Below, piece by piece: positions 9,965-19,949 of a DNA stretch of 64,000 nucleotides. How positions within the stretch are numbered: the stretch's first letter is position 1; each line of letters opens with the position of its first letter. Origin of the DNA: Verrucomicrobiaceae bacterium (GTDB lineage Bacteria; Verrucomicrobiota; Verrucomicrobiia; Verrucomicrobiales; Verrucomicrobiaceae); contig JAEUHN010000026.1 in the NCBI GenBank assembly GCA_016795365.1, positions 239,283-303,282 on the forward strand, given 5' to 3'. The notes under the pieces were generated by a model. That model was given only the letters and a program-made list of their open reading frames with translations. It was not told where the DNA came from and searched no databases. The position numbers and the translations under genes were made by a program.

Positions 9965-12900
9965 TTAAGGCGTCTCCGGGATAGTGATGGTGCCGCAGTC
10001 CCAGACGGCGGAGAGTTCACCGCTGGCGTAGCTGGCGATGTAGTAGTGGTAGGTGGCACCTTCCTCCACGCTGTGCGTGTCCACGAGCGTGAGCCAGGCG
10101 ACGGGGATGGAATTGACCATGTAGCTCAGGAGCTTGATGAATGGATCGCGCAGCACGCAGCCGGGGGCGTTGATCTGGGTGGCCCCACCGGGCGGGGTGT
10201 TGTCCACCAGTTCCTGCTTCCAGGCGATGGCCTCGCGCAGTGGTGAAACTTGCACCAGTGCCCCAGGCGCGCCGCTGGGGAGAATCGTCTGGCGATACAG
10301 CACGCAGGGGAAGAGTCCCTCTGGAGTGTAGGCCACCGGATCAAGCGCGAGGCCGCTCGGTGGCACGAACTTCGCCGGGTAGATCGCGGCCATCACATCG
10401 GGCAGGATGGTATTGAGTTCACCGCGCGGCTTCGGGCTGAACGGCAGCAGACCAATGCGGATGCCCACGGGATACAGGTTCATCATGGTGTGCGTGGGCT
10501 CATCAAAGAGGCTGCTTTCTTCAGCCTCAAAGCCCAGCGTGTTGGTTACGTCCTTCATCAGGAATACATCCGCTCCGGCAAAGCCCAGGTCCTTCACGGG
10601 CGGCAGCGCACGTGTGGGCCAGGGAACGATGGGCTCGTTGGTGCCTACATCTATTTGTTCGCCCGGCGTTTTCCACTGCAGCGGCAACGCCTGGCTGGAG
10701 GGATACTTCGAGTCGCTCATGCCGATCACCTGCACCCAGGTGACGTAAGCGACATTCGGGTCCACCAGCACCTCGCAGGTGTGCATGGCATTGGTGTCGT
10801 AAGGCGAGATGTCCGGCGTGTGGAAGAAGTAACCCATCTTCACCGTGCGCGGCTTCGTTTCGCCGGTCAGCGTGTAGCTGATAGAGTAGAGATTACCGCT
10901 GGGCTCGTCACCCGCGCCGATCTTCACCAGCGGGGCTACGGCCTCGGCTTCGGTGTCATAGTAGTTCAGGGGCAGCACCATCACGCGGAAGCCCTTCACA
11001 CCTGCGGGCGGGCAGAACCAGCGCAGGCGCAGATGTTTCAGACCGCTCGGCTCCACGGCGGCCAGCGGTTCAGGTGCGCTCAGCACGGGCTTGGCCGGCT
11101 CTGGCACGAGGCTTACCTTGTCCAGAAAGACCAGCGGGCTCGGGTTGTTGTTCTGGTCAAAGCACTGCGCGTAGTAGCTGAGCACGCCGCCGTTGGGTGG
11201 CATGGCGTGGTCGTCCACGATCACGTTTTCCGCCACCGCAGAGAGGTCCTGGATGCCGCTCTTCACCAGGGCCAGCGGACCGCTGTCCACCCGGCGGTAG
11301 ATGCGCCATTCCTTGGTGGTCTCGGGCACCGTGATCCAAACCGGCACAGGCACCAGATCGGTTGCGTCCGGCGGGCGCGGCTCGTGCATCAGCTTGCAGT
11401 CGCCGCCCACAGGCAGGCGGAACACGCGGTATTCCCAGGGATTGAAAGTCTCCGTCAGGCTGCGCGCCTCATGCGGGAGGTAATACACATTCGTGGGTCC
11501 CGGCGCCCCGACCTTGGCCGTGCCGAGCGTGACCCATGGGTGCGAGGGGCTGTCGCGCGTCTGCGTGACCACCGTCTGTCCATTGTGCGTTTCGGCGAGG
11601 ATGACATACAGTGAGCCCGGGCCCTTCACCACGACCTGATGCACGGGCACCGGAATACCGCGATCAGCGACAAGCGAGCCGCTGTTGGGCACGAACTCGG
11701 TGGCGGCAAACTTGCCCACCTTGAAGTGAGCATCGTAATACACGCTCTCTGAGGCGGTGGGCACGTCGGCAGCTTCATACTCGACCGCATAGTTCAGCGA
11801 GGCACACCCATCTGCGGTGCGGGCCGCACAGAAGACGCTATAGCCTGCGTCCACCACCGAGCGCAGCACGGGCAGCTCAAAGCTAACCTCGTCCTTGCCG
11901 GGTGGAAAGGCGAGCCAGTCGGTGATCTGCAGCTGTGTGGGAGTGCGTAGCAGATACATGGAGAAGCGCACGCCTTCGACGGATGAATCCCGACGGTGAG
12001 CCACGCCGCGCACATGTAGGATGTCCACGTTGTTCAAGTGTGGTTGCGGGCGTGGTGCCGTGAGCTTGGGGAAGGGGGCGTCTGGCAGGCTCACGAACTT
12101 CTGAATGTTCACCCCCAGTCCACCCGAAGGAGGCGGCGGTCCCTGCCGGTCTCTGAAAATGCCGAAGGCCGGCGGCGAGGGCGCGGATTGCACGCGGTCA
12201 TGAATGTTGCTCACCAGGTAATCGAGCGGCGTTTCATGGATCGCGGTGACACCATACCAGACCGTCGTATCGGTGGGGATGTCCTCAAACCACAGATCAT
12301 CGTCCACATACGTCAAGTAACCCAGCGAGTCGGCCTGAAAGCTCTCCACATAGCCGATGGGTTGCAGGTTGCGAAACTGCTGCGGAACCTCCAGCATCGT
12401 GAGAGACCCGGTGTTCGCATAGTGCTTGTAAATGGCATAACGATGGGTGGTGCGACCGTCCGTGGCCGTGGCGTTCGCACGCCAGCGCAGTTGCATGCGG
12501 CGCTCATTGTCCGGGCCAATGGGCAGGTCCTTCACCATTAGACCAGACGGCACATCGGGCGGGATCGTTTCCACGGCACGGCCTTCGCACAAACCCGAGG
12601 GCGGACCTTCGCGCCCAAGCAAATCAATCGCGCGGACGAAGTAAAAGGCTTGATGATTGTAAACGAACAGCTCAGGGGCGAGGTCGCGGAAGTTGTCCAT
12701 CACGAAGAAGGTCGTGGGATCACCGCCGGGCAGGAAGAAGGGCGGCAAGGGAACGCCGGAGAACTGGCCAACATTCGCATCCGTGAATAGCTTCGCGATG
12801 GGCACCGGCGCTTCATGGATCGGCGTCACTGGCATGGGAGACGGACCTGCAAGCTGAGCAGCCACTTCGGCTCCCGTGGAGCTGCCGCTCAACCCCCGGC

Positions 12901-13714
12901 TGCTGGCCTGGAAAGCATGCACACGATACACGCGGAAGCCGAGCACCTGCAGCTGCTGGCGGCGCAGATCATCGGGCGTGGCCCAGCGCAGCTTCACGTT
13001 GCGGTGGCCGCTGGGCTGGAGGTCAGGCACCTGCACCACCTTGCCCGGTGCCTGCAAGGCAATACCCTGGCCAGGAGTGATGGTGACGCGGCCAATCACG
13101 GCACCGTCCACGCCATTGATGTGCTCGCGCACTTCGATCGTCATCGGCAGATTGCCCGGCGGCAGCGCACCTGCCCAGGCCTGGCCCATCGCCATGCGCA
13201 GCGCGGGATGCTCGGGGGCGGTGAGGTTCAGAGCGATGCTGGCGTCGCCATTGCTCAGCGCGCGGTTCATACAAGCAGAGAGCTTGATGAGCACAGACTT
13301 GGCGTCGAAGGAGGTGCCATTGGCCCATGAGGGACGGCTGAGCAGGATGCCGAGGTCTTCGTTCAGCTCGCCGTTGTCTACGCCAAGGTTGTTAGCGCGA
13401 TCCAGCAGCAGGTTCAGGGCGGCGGGATCGGCGGTGGGCGTTACGACGGCTTGTTTTGCAAAGGGGCCGCCGGGGGTGCTTTGCAGGTAGATGCCAAAGC
13501 TGCGGCCCGCGAGCGTGGTAGCCTTGGGTGACTTCCACACAACGTAGGCCCAGTTTCGCCCATCCTGGCCGAGCACACTGGTGCCCATGGTCATGATCGC
13601 GGGATCAAGCGAGAGCGGTGCGGTGTTGCCAGAGGTTTCCTGCGCGGCAAGGCGGGGGGCGATGCTCAATCCAAGCAGCGCACTGAACAAGGGAATCAAC
13701 AAGGTGAAGCGCAT
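9965..13714 (-). CDS. Large secreted protein with fibronectin-III-like repeats
   Basis: 1249 residues with a signal peptide (about residues 1-24, cleavage after RLAAQ). At least three segments have the strand pattern of fibronectin type III domains: VKLRWATPDDLRR, RRMQLRWRANATATDG and LRLRWFCPPAGVKGFRV, each followed by a strand like GFRVYRVHAF. No catalytic motif was found. The gene lies 21 bases downstream of the 1783-residue gene and 21 bases upstream of the 712-residue gene, so the three probably form one operon. The role is unknown; adhesion or a scaffold for surface polymer handling would fit, but this is inference from domain style only. Confidence 0.75.
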   Translation of the reverse strand: MRFTLLIPLFSALLGLSIAPRLAAQETSGNTAPLSLDPAIMTMGTSVLGQDGRNWAYVVWKSPKATTLAGRSFGIYLQSTPGGPFAKQAVVTPTADPAALNLLLDRANNLGVDNGELNEDLGILLSRPSWANGTSFDAKSVLIKLSACMNRALSNGDASIALNLTAPEHPALRMAMGQAWAGALPPGNLPMTIEVREHINGVDGAVIGRVTITPGQGIALQAPGKVVQVPDLQPSGHRNVKLRWATPDDLRRQQLQVLGFRVYRVHAFQASSRGLSGSSTGAEVAAQLAGPSPMPVTPIHEAPVPIAKLFTDANVGQFSGVPLPPFFLPGGDPTTFFVMDNFRDLAPELFVYNHQAFYFVRAIDLLGREGPPSGLCEGRAVETIPPDVPSGLMVKDLPIGPDNERRMQLRWRANATATDGRTTHRYAIYKHYANTGSLTMLEVPQQFRNLQPIGYVESFQADSLGYLTYVDDDLWFEDIPTDTTVWYGVTAIHETPLDYLVSNIHDRVQSAPSPPAFGIFRDRQGPPPPSGGLGVNIQKFVSLPDAPFPKLTAPRPQPHLNNVDILHVRGVAHRRDSSVEGVRFSMYLLRTPTQLQITDWLAFPPGKDEVSFELPVLRSVVDAGYSVFCAARTADGCASLNYAVEYEAADVPTASESVYYDAHFKVGKFAATEFVPNSGSLVADRGIPVPVHQVVVKGPGSLYVILAETHNGQTVVTQTRDSPSHPWVTLGTAKVGAPGPTNVYYLPHEARSLTETFNPWEYRVFRLPVGGDCKLMHEPRPPDATDLVPVPVWITVPETTKEWRIYRRVDSGPLALVKSGIQDLSAVAENVIVDDHAMPPNGGVLSYYAQCFDQNNNPSPLVFLDKVSLVPEPAKPVLSAPEPLAAVEPSGLKHLRLRWFCPPAGVKGFRVMVLPLNYYDTEAEAVAPLVKIGAGDEPSGNLYSISYTLTGETKPRTVKMGYFFHTPDISPYDTNAMHTCEVLVDPNVAYVTWVQVIGMSDSKYPSSQALPLQWKTPGEQIDVGTNEPIVPWPTRALPPVKDLGFAGADVFLMKDVTNTLGFEAEESSLFDEPTHTMMNLYPVGIRIGLLPFSPKPRGELNTILPDVMAAIYPAKFVPPSGLALDPVAYTPEGLFPCVLYRQTILPSGAPGALVQVSPLREAIAWKQELVDNTPPGGATQINAPGCVLRDPFIKLLSYMVNSIPVAWLTLVDTHSVEEGATYHYYIASYASGELSAVWDCGTITIPETP

Positions 13715-13735
13715 GATCGTGAGGGCTGGCTGGGA

Positions 13736-16700
13736 TTAGAAATCAACACCGAAGCTCGTGGTGCTGGGCGGCGAGTAATCGAAGGTGACTTTTAGTGTCT
13801 TCGAGACGGACACGCTGAACGGGTCCACTCCGATCTCGGCTTCGAAGTCTGCTTTGCCGATGCCATGAATGGCGGCTGGTTTCGTGGTGAAGAAATCCGT
13901 AATGCTCGGAAGATCATCATAGTTGGCCGCACCCACAAGGCTGAGGCGCGCGGAAATGTCCGCGATGCAGAGCACTTCGCCGCTGACGCCGAAATCATTG
14001 CGCATGCCGACGATGCCATCGTATCGAACGATGGGCGGCTGATTTTGTATCGGATTGGGCAACGTCTCCTTGTATGTGAACACAAAGCCGCCAAAACCAA
14101 GGCCGGCCTTGAGATTCAACATGCAGGTTGCCGGGATGCCGATCAGCGAGTTCACGCTCACCGCACCGTAGCCGAATGCATAGACCCCGAAGACTGGGCT
14201 CGGAGGATTGAGCAGATCTATATGGTCCGCGACCGATGGCGAGGTAGCCAGTTCGGTGACGAGGGGATCAATGCGCCCAAGCACTTCCATGGGGTTGCAG
14301 GCGGTGCCGAGGAAGACTGCCGCCTCCAGGTCCGCGTATTGACTCTGCCCTTTGCCCAGGCCGTAAAGGTAAGCGTCGCCCGCGCCGAAGCCGAAGCCTA
14401 GCTCGGCTTTTTGAATGGTGAGTGGTCCGAGATTGAAGCCATCGCCTGCCAGACCGAAGCGGCCTGAGAGGCCGTTGATCTGCGAGGCGTTGTTGAAGGC
14501 AAATTTGGCCTCAATCTCCAGCTTGGTGGGAACGGGCGGCGCTCCGAAATTGAACGACGTAGCCGCGCCCAGTGTGATCTCGCTCGCGGTGCCGGACTCG
14601 GTGCGGCAGGCGTTGCCGGGCGTGTCGCTCTGCAGATCGCGGAAGAGCACGTAACCATTGAACGCAATCGGGCTGCCGAGCGCGGAGAGATCCGTGTCCA
14701 CATCGAGCCGCAGCTCGTGCAGCGAGTCGCCATTGATGCGGGCGTAGCCCTGCACCTTGCCCAGTTGCATCTCGCTCATGCCCGGGATGCCCGCGAGGTC
14801 GCCCGTTGCGGCGCTCGTCATGTCATTCATGGAGCCCAGAATGCTGTCCAGGCTGCTGCGCAGATCATCGCGCAGGCCGGACACCTGCTCGCGCATCCTT
14901 TCGCTGATGCTGTTGATCTCCACGCTGCCGAGCAGACGGTTCAGCAGCACATCAGCCACGGCATCGGCCTTTTGCTCATTGGTCAGTCCGACGAGTGGCA
15001 GGGTGGCAAGGTCGGCTGAAGCAGCGTTGAGAAGGCTGGTCCACTGCGCGCTGTTGAGGCCGAGGCTCAACGCATTCACCCGGGTCTTGACTGTCCCAAT
15101 GTCAGCTTTGATGCGGGACAGTGCCTGCCGGATTTTTAGCAGCGCATCGGTGATCTCCTGCGGCACCACACTTGGCGGTGCGGGACCACCCAACACGCTG
15201 GCGGCTGCAGCGGCGAGTTGGCGAATGCTTTCAGCGCTGCTCGCGAGGCCATCGAGCGTGTCCACCACGTCTTCCGCTTGGTCGAGGCGCGAGGTGACTT
15301 CATTCTTCCAGCCGGTGCCGCCATCGAAGCTGGTATCCAGGCTGCCGGCCAGGGCATTGATGAAGCCGGTGGTATCGGTGTTAGGCGAGTGCGCACCAAG
15401 CTGCGCGCTGATCGCCGCCTTGAGCGGAACGCGGATCAGTTTCTCCGGCGTGTCCGCGAGGCATTCCTCGAAGCTGGCGAGCTTGGTGAACATCGTGCCC
15501 AACGAAGGGCCACCCGGGATGGCGTTCGTCATGGAGCTGATCAGCGAGTTCGGCACCGTGGCGAGGCCGTCCAGCGCCTGGCCCATGAGCTGCGTGGTGG
15601 AGATGGAAGCGGAGGCGCCGATCTGTGCCTTGAAGGTGATGTCGGCCTGCGAAGGCGAGAGCGCGCGCACCTGACTGCTGGCGCTGACGACGAGCAGGTC
15701 GGTCGTGAGCGGTGAGCTGGTCTCAAACGCGCGCTGGCTGCTGTTCCACTTCACCGCGTAGTCCAGGTTTAGCAGGCCGAGCCATTTCTTCCTCGCGTGC
15801 AGCGGATAGTTGCCGGGCGTGGTGTAGTCCGTCAGCGTGATGCCCTGCGGCACACCGAGGTTCTGCGGATCGAACAAGGTCTTGTCAAAAGGTCCGAGTC
15901 CTTCCGCCGGGTTCATCACCTTGATGGCAGGCGTCACATCGGATGATGAACTGGCGGAGGTTTGCAGGTGCGCCTGCAGGTTCTCAAAGAAGGGCACGTC
16001 AATCGCGCCCAGCAGATTCACAAACCCCGCGGCCGGCACCGGGTTCACGGTCCAGCGATTGAGATACGCGCCCGTGACCGGGATCATGGTGAAGGCGCTG
16101 CCGCCCTGGCCTTGCAACTGCACATTGCCCGGCATGTAGAAGCGCGAGTCCAGGCCGGTGACTTCGAAGTCATTGTCCGCATCACTGCGCGCCACCAGTG
16201 AGCCATTGCCGCCTCGGAAGGCCAGCGATCCGCGCAGGACCTGGCTTTGCGCCAGACTTGGCAGGCGCGACTCCACGCCCAGCACGAGGAAGGCCGGATC
16301 GCCCGCGCCCATGCACGGCGAGGACTGCACAAAGGAGAGCGTCAGCGGCTGCACCATCGTATTCCAATATTGCAGCGTGATCTCCGGCTGATCGCTCGGC
16401 ACCTGACCCACGGACAAAGCGCCATTGCCATCGAGTTTCAGTCCGTCAAAGTTGAGCGAGAAGCGCGAGGCATACGCACCACCGCCATAGCCCACGCCGA
16501 TGCTGCCGCGTGTGAGCGAATCCACCACCTCATTGCTCCGATAGCTCAGGCGCATCTTGTTGAGCTGCAGGTTCATCAGGTAGGTTTCCACATCCGCCGG
16601 GTTGGTCGCGCCAACGGGGAAGGAGATCAGCTCGTTCGCTTGCAGACGTCCGGTCACGCCGCTCTGACGGACATAGAACTTGGAAACCGGATGCAGCGTG

Positions 16701-19087
16701 TAACCAGGCGTCTCCTGGCCGCTGATCACGGAGATGCCGCTGACCGTGCCACTCACGCGCAGGTTCAGGCCCGCGTAATCGGCCTTGCCCTCTTCATAGC
16801 TGGCCAGATGCGGATACTCCCAGCCCGTGGGTGCGGTGCCTGCGCGACCGGCCAGATGCAGCGTGGCTGTGCGATGCTCGGGCTGGAGATCAGCCTGTGC
16901 CGGATCGGCTACGGATTGCCCTGCTGTGCGCCAGGGCAGGAAGTGCGAAGGCACCAGCAGGGTGCCAAAGCCGAGCCCGACCGAGTGCACGAACTTCGAA
17001 GGCGAGGTGCTCACCGTGCCCCAGGCAATGTGCGGTCCAGAGAGCGGAAGAAGGTTGAAGTCGCCATTGAGCGAGCCATCCGGCAGGAAACCGATCTCGC
17101 CATTCTCAAACTGACCGGTGAGCACCTGCACTCCAAGTGCCGGTGCGCCGATGGGGCATTCCTCCGAGGCCTTCGATTTGCCATCGGGGGAGAAGGGGAG
17201 AAGCGTGGCACCGAGACCCGTGAGCTTGCTGGTGTTGGAAACCGTGTCCTCAGCGATCACGAACAGCGCATCATCGATGCCCGGTGCCGTGCAGTAAAAT
17301 GGCAGCCCACGCGGAAAGTGTGTGTAAAAGGCTCCTGCGTTGAACGCGACACGAGCCGCATGAATGAAGACGGCACCATCATTGCCGGTGCTGATGTTAA
17401 ACGTGGTAAAGGTCGGCTTCGCCAGGCGGAACATCTGCTCATTGCCCGCGTGCAGCAGCTTGTCCACCGGCCAGTCCAGCAGGCTGGGCACGTTGTATTG
17501 AAAGGATTCCAGCGTGTTGAGTTCGAAGGCCGGATCATACGCCACGCTGTTCGGCGTGAAGATAAAGCGGCCCGTGGTGTAGTTGAAGCTGAGCGTTGGG
17601 GCACCAAAGACCAGCGGCAGTCTTTCGAGGCTGATGTAGGCCCCGCCGGTCACTGATACCGTGGCGGGCAGCAGGTTCGAGTTCAGCGGCACATCGGTCT
17701 TGGTGATCTTGGACTTCATCACCCGTGTCCCCGCTGTGGGCGACCAGCCCATGCCGCGCGGCAGCCGCACGCTCAGGCTCGCAGCCTGCAAGCCATTCAT
17801 GGAAAGTGTGACGCCGCTGCGCGTCACGGTGCTGCCTTGCACGGTCACCATCGTCGGTGCGCTTACCGGGATTTGCGTGCCATCACCATAGATCGCGTCG
17901 CCATCGGCTTCGATTTCCACTGCCAGCGGTGTGCCTCCGAAGGTGGCGAGAGGATCATCGGGCAGGAAGCCCTGCCCTGGAGTCACCGCGAGCGTGCTCG
18001 TTGGCAGAGGTGAGGCGTTCGGATAAAGGTCAGCTACCGGATTGTTCGTCACCTGATCAAAGGTGGTCAGCACCGAGCCAAAGAAGATGCGGTTGCTGAA
18101 GCGCAGCAGATGTTGCGGCGTGAAGGCCCGAGCCCCGTCCGCGCCCGAGTGGTTGACCTCGCCCGTGTGCGACACGGTGATGACCGGCGTGTAGAGCTGT
18201 CCAGGCGTCAGCACCCCAGGCGGAGGATTGAATTGAATGGACTCCAGGCTGCTGCCGAAGCCCGGCTGCGCTGCGTCTCCTGTTCCGCCAAGGTGGTTCG
18301 ACATGGACAAGACCACGTTGTGCACGGGCGCGGTCCACACGGTGGTGCCGGAGCCGTTCTTCAGCGCTAGCGTGAGCGACACCGTGATGTTCGTCGGGCT
18401 GATGGGTTCATTGAAATCATCGAAGCGCAGGACATAGACATTAGCATCCACCTGCATGGAGCCCTGCGTTGCGGAGCCGGCGATCATCCACGGGCGTGTC
18501 CAGCTATCGATAGTTACCGAGGCCTGCGCGTTTACATCCGCGTCGCCGCTGGTGGTGTTCGCGAAGTGATAATAGAGCCCCGTGTTGGGCGCGGAGCTGT
18601 GCAGCGGCACAAGGACGAAGAGCGTGCCATAGTCGCCGCCGGCGATTTTGCTGCGCCACTTGGCCTTCATTGTGTAGCGCTTCTGCGGCGAGAGGAGCGA
18701 TTGCGGCTTAAAGGCAATCGCAAAGGTGTGCGCATCGGTTGGGGTCCCGGAGTTGAGCGAGACTTGATACTCCTCGACGATCTCCGTCACGGCTGGGCCG
18801 CCGCCATCGGGAATGATGCTTACCTTCTGCCCCGCATCGTCCTCGAACCACATCGTCGATTCGTAGGTCGCGCCGACCGTGTCGAGCGTGTCCCAGGCGA
18901 AGTCCATGGTCCATGAGCCAGTGATCTTGGATCGGTCCGGTGCATGGCCTGTGACCGCATCGGCTTCTACGACGACGCCGGTGTAGTTCGTGGTGCGCAC
19001 CTCACCAGAGACAGTGGGGATGGTGCCTGCCCTGATCAGGCCTCCGGAACAAATCAAAACAAGGGCTAAATGCAGAGCGACTTTCAT
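13736..19087 (-). CDS. Very large secreted protein of unknown function
   Basis: 1783 residues with a signal peptide (MKVALHLALVLICSGGLIRAG). The first ~1100 residues are beta-rich with many Pro, Gly and Ser/Thr. A helical, probably coiled-coil stretch follows at about residues 1150-1450 (RLDQAEDVVDTLDGLAS, IRQALSRIKADIGTVKTRV, RMREQVSGLRDDLRSSLDS). The last ~330 residues alternate polar and hydrophobic residues with many Gly, ending in Phe (TTSFGVDF), which could be a membrane-anchored beta domain. I recognise no family. It is first in the three-gene minus-strand run. Its length, signal peptide and composition argue for an envelope or extracellular protein. Confidence 0.75.
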   Translation of the reverse strand: MKVALHLALVLICSGGLIRAGTIPTVSGEVRTTNYTGVVVEADAVTGHAPDRSKITGSWTMDFAWDTLDTVGATYESTMWFEDDAGQKVSIIPDGGGPAVTEIVEEYQVSLNSGTPTDAHTFAIAFKPQSLLSPQKRYTMKAKWRSKIAGGDYGTLFVLVPLHSSAPNTGLYYHFANTTSGDADVNAQASVTIDSWTRPWMIAGSATQGSMQVDANVYVLRFDDFNEPISPTNITVSLTLALKNGSGTTVWTAPVHNVVLSMSNHLGGTGDAAQPGFGSSLESIQFNPPPGVLTPGQLYTPVITVSHTGEVNHSGADGARAFTPQHLLRFSNRIFFGSVLTTFDQVTNNPVADLYPNASPLPTSTLAVTPGQGFLPDDPLATFGGTPLAVEIEADGDAIYGDGTQIPVSAPTMVTVQGSTVTRSGVTLSMNGLQAASLSVRLPRGMGWSPTAGTRVMKSKITKTDVPLNSNLLPATVSVTGGAYISLERLPLVFGAPTLSFNYTTGRFIFTPNSVAYDPAFELNTLESFQYNVPSLLDWPVDKLLHAGNEQMFRLAKPTFTTFNISTGNDGAVFIHAARVAFNAGAFYTHFPRGLPFYCTAPGIDDALFVIAEDTVSNTSKLTGLGATLLPFSPDGKSKASEECPIGAPALGVQVLTGQFENGEIGFLPDGSLNGDFNLLPLSGPHIAWGTVSTSPSKFVHSVGLGFGTLLVPSHFLPWRTAGQSVADPAQADLQPEHRTATLHLAGRAGTAPTGWEYPHLASYEEGKADYAGLNLRVSGTVSGISVISGQETPGYTLHPVSKFYVRQSGVTGRLQANELISFPVGATNPADVETYLMNLQLNKMRLSYRSNEVVDSLTRGSIGVGYGGGAYASRFSLNFDGLKLDGNGALSVGQVPSDQPEITLQYWNTMVQPLTLSFVQSSPCMGAGDPAFLVLGVESRLPSLAQSQVLRGSLAFRGGNGSLVARSDADNDFEVTGLDSRFYMPGNVQLQGQGGSAFTMIPVTGAYLNRWTVNPVPAAGFVNLLGAIDVPFFENLQAHLQTSASSSSDVTPAIKVMNPAEGLGPFDKTLFDPQNLGVPQGITLTDYTTPGNYPLHARKKWLGLLNLDYAVKWNSSQRAFETSSPLTTDLLVVSASSQVRALSPSQADITFKAQIGASASISTTQLMGQALDGLATVPNSLISSMTNAIPGGPSLGTMFTKLASFEECLADTPEKLIRVPLKAAISAQLGAHSPNTDTTGFINALAGSLDTSFDGGTGWKNEVTSRLDQAEDVVDTLDGLASSAESIRQLAAAAASVLGGPAPPSVVPQEITDALLKIRQALSRIKADIGTVKTRVNALSLGLNSAQWTSLLNAASADLATLPLVGLTNEQKADAVADVLLNRLLGSVEINSISERMREQVSGLRDDLRSSLDSILGSMNDMTSAATGDLAGIPGMSEMQLGKVQGYARINGDSLHELRLDVDTDLSALGSPIAFNGYVLFRDLQSDTPGNACRTESGTASEITLGAATSFNFGAPPVPTKLEIEAKFAFNNASQINGLSGRFGLAGDGFNLGPLTIQKAELGFGFGAGDAYLYGLGKGQSQYADLEAAVFLGTACNPMEVLGRIDPLVTELATSPSVADHIDLLNPPSPVFGVYAFGYGAVSVNSLIGIPATCMLNLKAGLGFGGFVFTYKETLPNPIQNQPPIVRYDGIVGMRNDFGVSGEVLCIADISARLSLVGAANYDDLPSITDFFTTKPAAIHGIGKADFEAEIGVDPFSVSVSKTLKVTFDYSPPSTTSFGVDF

Positions 19088-19387
19088 AGACGACGGAAAT
19101 GAAGACTCTTTGGAACCGAGTTGGCGAACCAGTTAGAGTAATGGTTTTGTCAAACATCTCTAGCAATGGCGCGCGCGGAGTTTCAGAATTTGTGACGCAG
19201 GAGCCGAAACCCTGGCCTGAGAGAGACGAAGGAACGAGTGGGACACGGCGGCGAGATTACCCGCGGTGATCCAGACGTCACGATTGCCCGAGGGCACGAT
19301 GTCTTGCTCGGCATCCTCTTGCTTCGAGACGGCTGAATTGCACAAGGGCGGACACGAGGTCGACCCTGGAGCTTCATTGGAACGCGA
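19088..19387. other. 300-base gap between the secreted-protein run and queD
   Basis: No convincing gene, RNA or repeat is visible. It contains the promoter side of the large secreted-protein run on the minus strand and the region downstream of queD. A 61-codon minus-strand frame (19160-19345) has no recognisable relative or ribosome-binding site. Confidence 0.5.
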
Positions 19388-19786
19388 TTACGCGTCGAAC
19401 CCACGGAATACGCAGCGAGCTGTGGGAGTCTCGTGCAGCACGATCTCGCTGAGTCCGGGGAGCTGCGGTTCGAGTTTCCGCCAAAGCCAGGCGCACATGT
19501 TTTCGATGGTCGGATTCTCGAGGCCTTCGATCTCGTTCACGTAGCTGTGATCCAGTCGCTCAAGCAGAGGGTTCATCGCCTTGCTGATCTCAGCGTGATC
19601 ATAGACCCAGCCGATCTTCGGATCGACTTCACCCGTGACGTGGATCTCCACCCGGAAGCTGTGACCATGCATGAGCCTGCATTTGTGCCCCTCGGGAGCG
19701 GTGGGCAAGGTCTGGGCAGCTTCGAAGCGGAATTCTTTAACGATGGTGGCTCGCATGGTGGGCGCATCGTGCGCGGCTTTGGCCAT
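19388..19786 (-). CDS. queD: 6-pyruvoyl-tetrahydropterin synthase / QueD family
   Basis: 132 residues from the ATG at 19786; a longer frame upstream adds an unsupported N terminus. QueD (6-carboxy-5,6,7,8-tetrahydropterin synthase) acts in the cytosol in the preQ0/queuosine pathway, converting dihydroneopterin triphosphate. The family's cysteine and zinc-histidine signature is visible in CRLMHGHSFRVEIHV, followed by DHAEIS, a conserved LDHSYVNE segment, a PTIENMCAWLW helix and a final HETPTARC strand. No other queuosine genes are in the window. The alternative is a PTPS-like paralogue; the family call is firm. Confidence 0.9.
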   Translation of the reverse strand: MAKAAHDAPTMRATIVKEFRFEAAQTLPTAPEGHKCRLMHGHSFRVEIHVTGEVDPKIGWVYDHAEISKAMNPLLERLDHSYVNEIEGLENPTIENMCAWLWRKLEPQLPGLSEIVLHETPTARCVFRGFDA

Positions 19787-19895
19787 TGTGCAAGGGAGGG
19801 AGAGAGGAAGAACAAAAGAACGCAAGGGCCGCCGAACGGGCGATCGGATTCGTGAACTCGATGGCTTCCTCAACGCAATCGCTCCCAAAAAACAA

Positions 19896-19921
19896 AACGG
19901 CGTGAGTCGCCCCACGCCGTT
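19896..19921 (-). terminator. Rho-independent terminator downstream of the sugar-isomerase-like gene
   Basis: A 9-bp perfect stem (AACGGCGTG / CACGCCGTT) with an 8-base loop. Read on the minus strand it is followed by TTGTTTTTT. It lies about 30 bases past the stop of the gene at 19950, between that gene and queD. Confidence 0.8.
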
Positions 19922-19949
19922 GTTTGAAAAGGATGTCTGCGCTGACGGC

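Noticed and set aside
16247..17656. Long open frame opposite the 1783-residue gene
   Set aside because: His/Arg/Ala-rich shadow frame typical of high-GC antisense reading; no domain or start signal.
19160..19345. Small minus-strand gene in the gap before queD
   Set aside because: No ribosome-binding site, no recognisable family, and it overlaps other equally weak frames.
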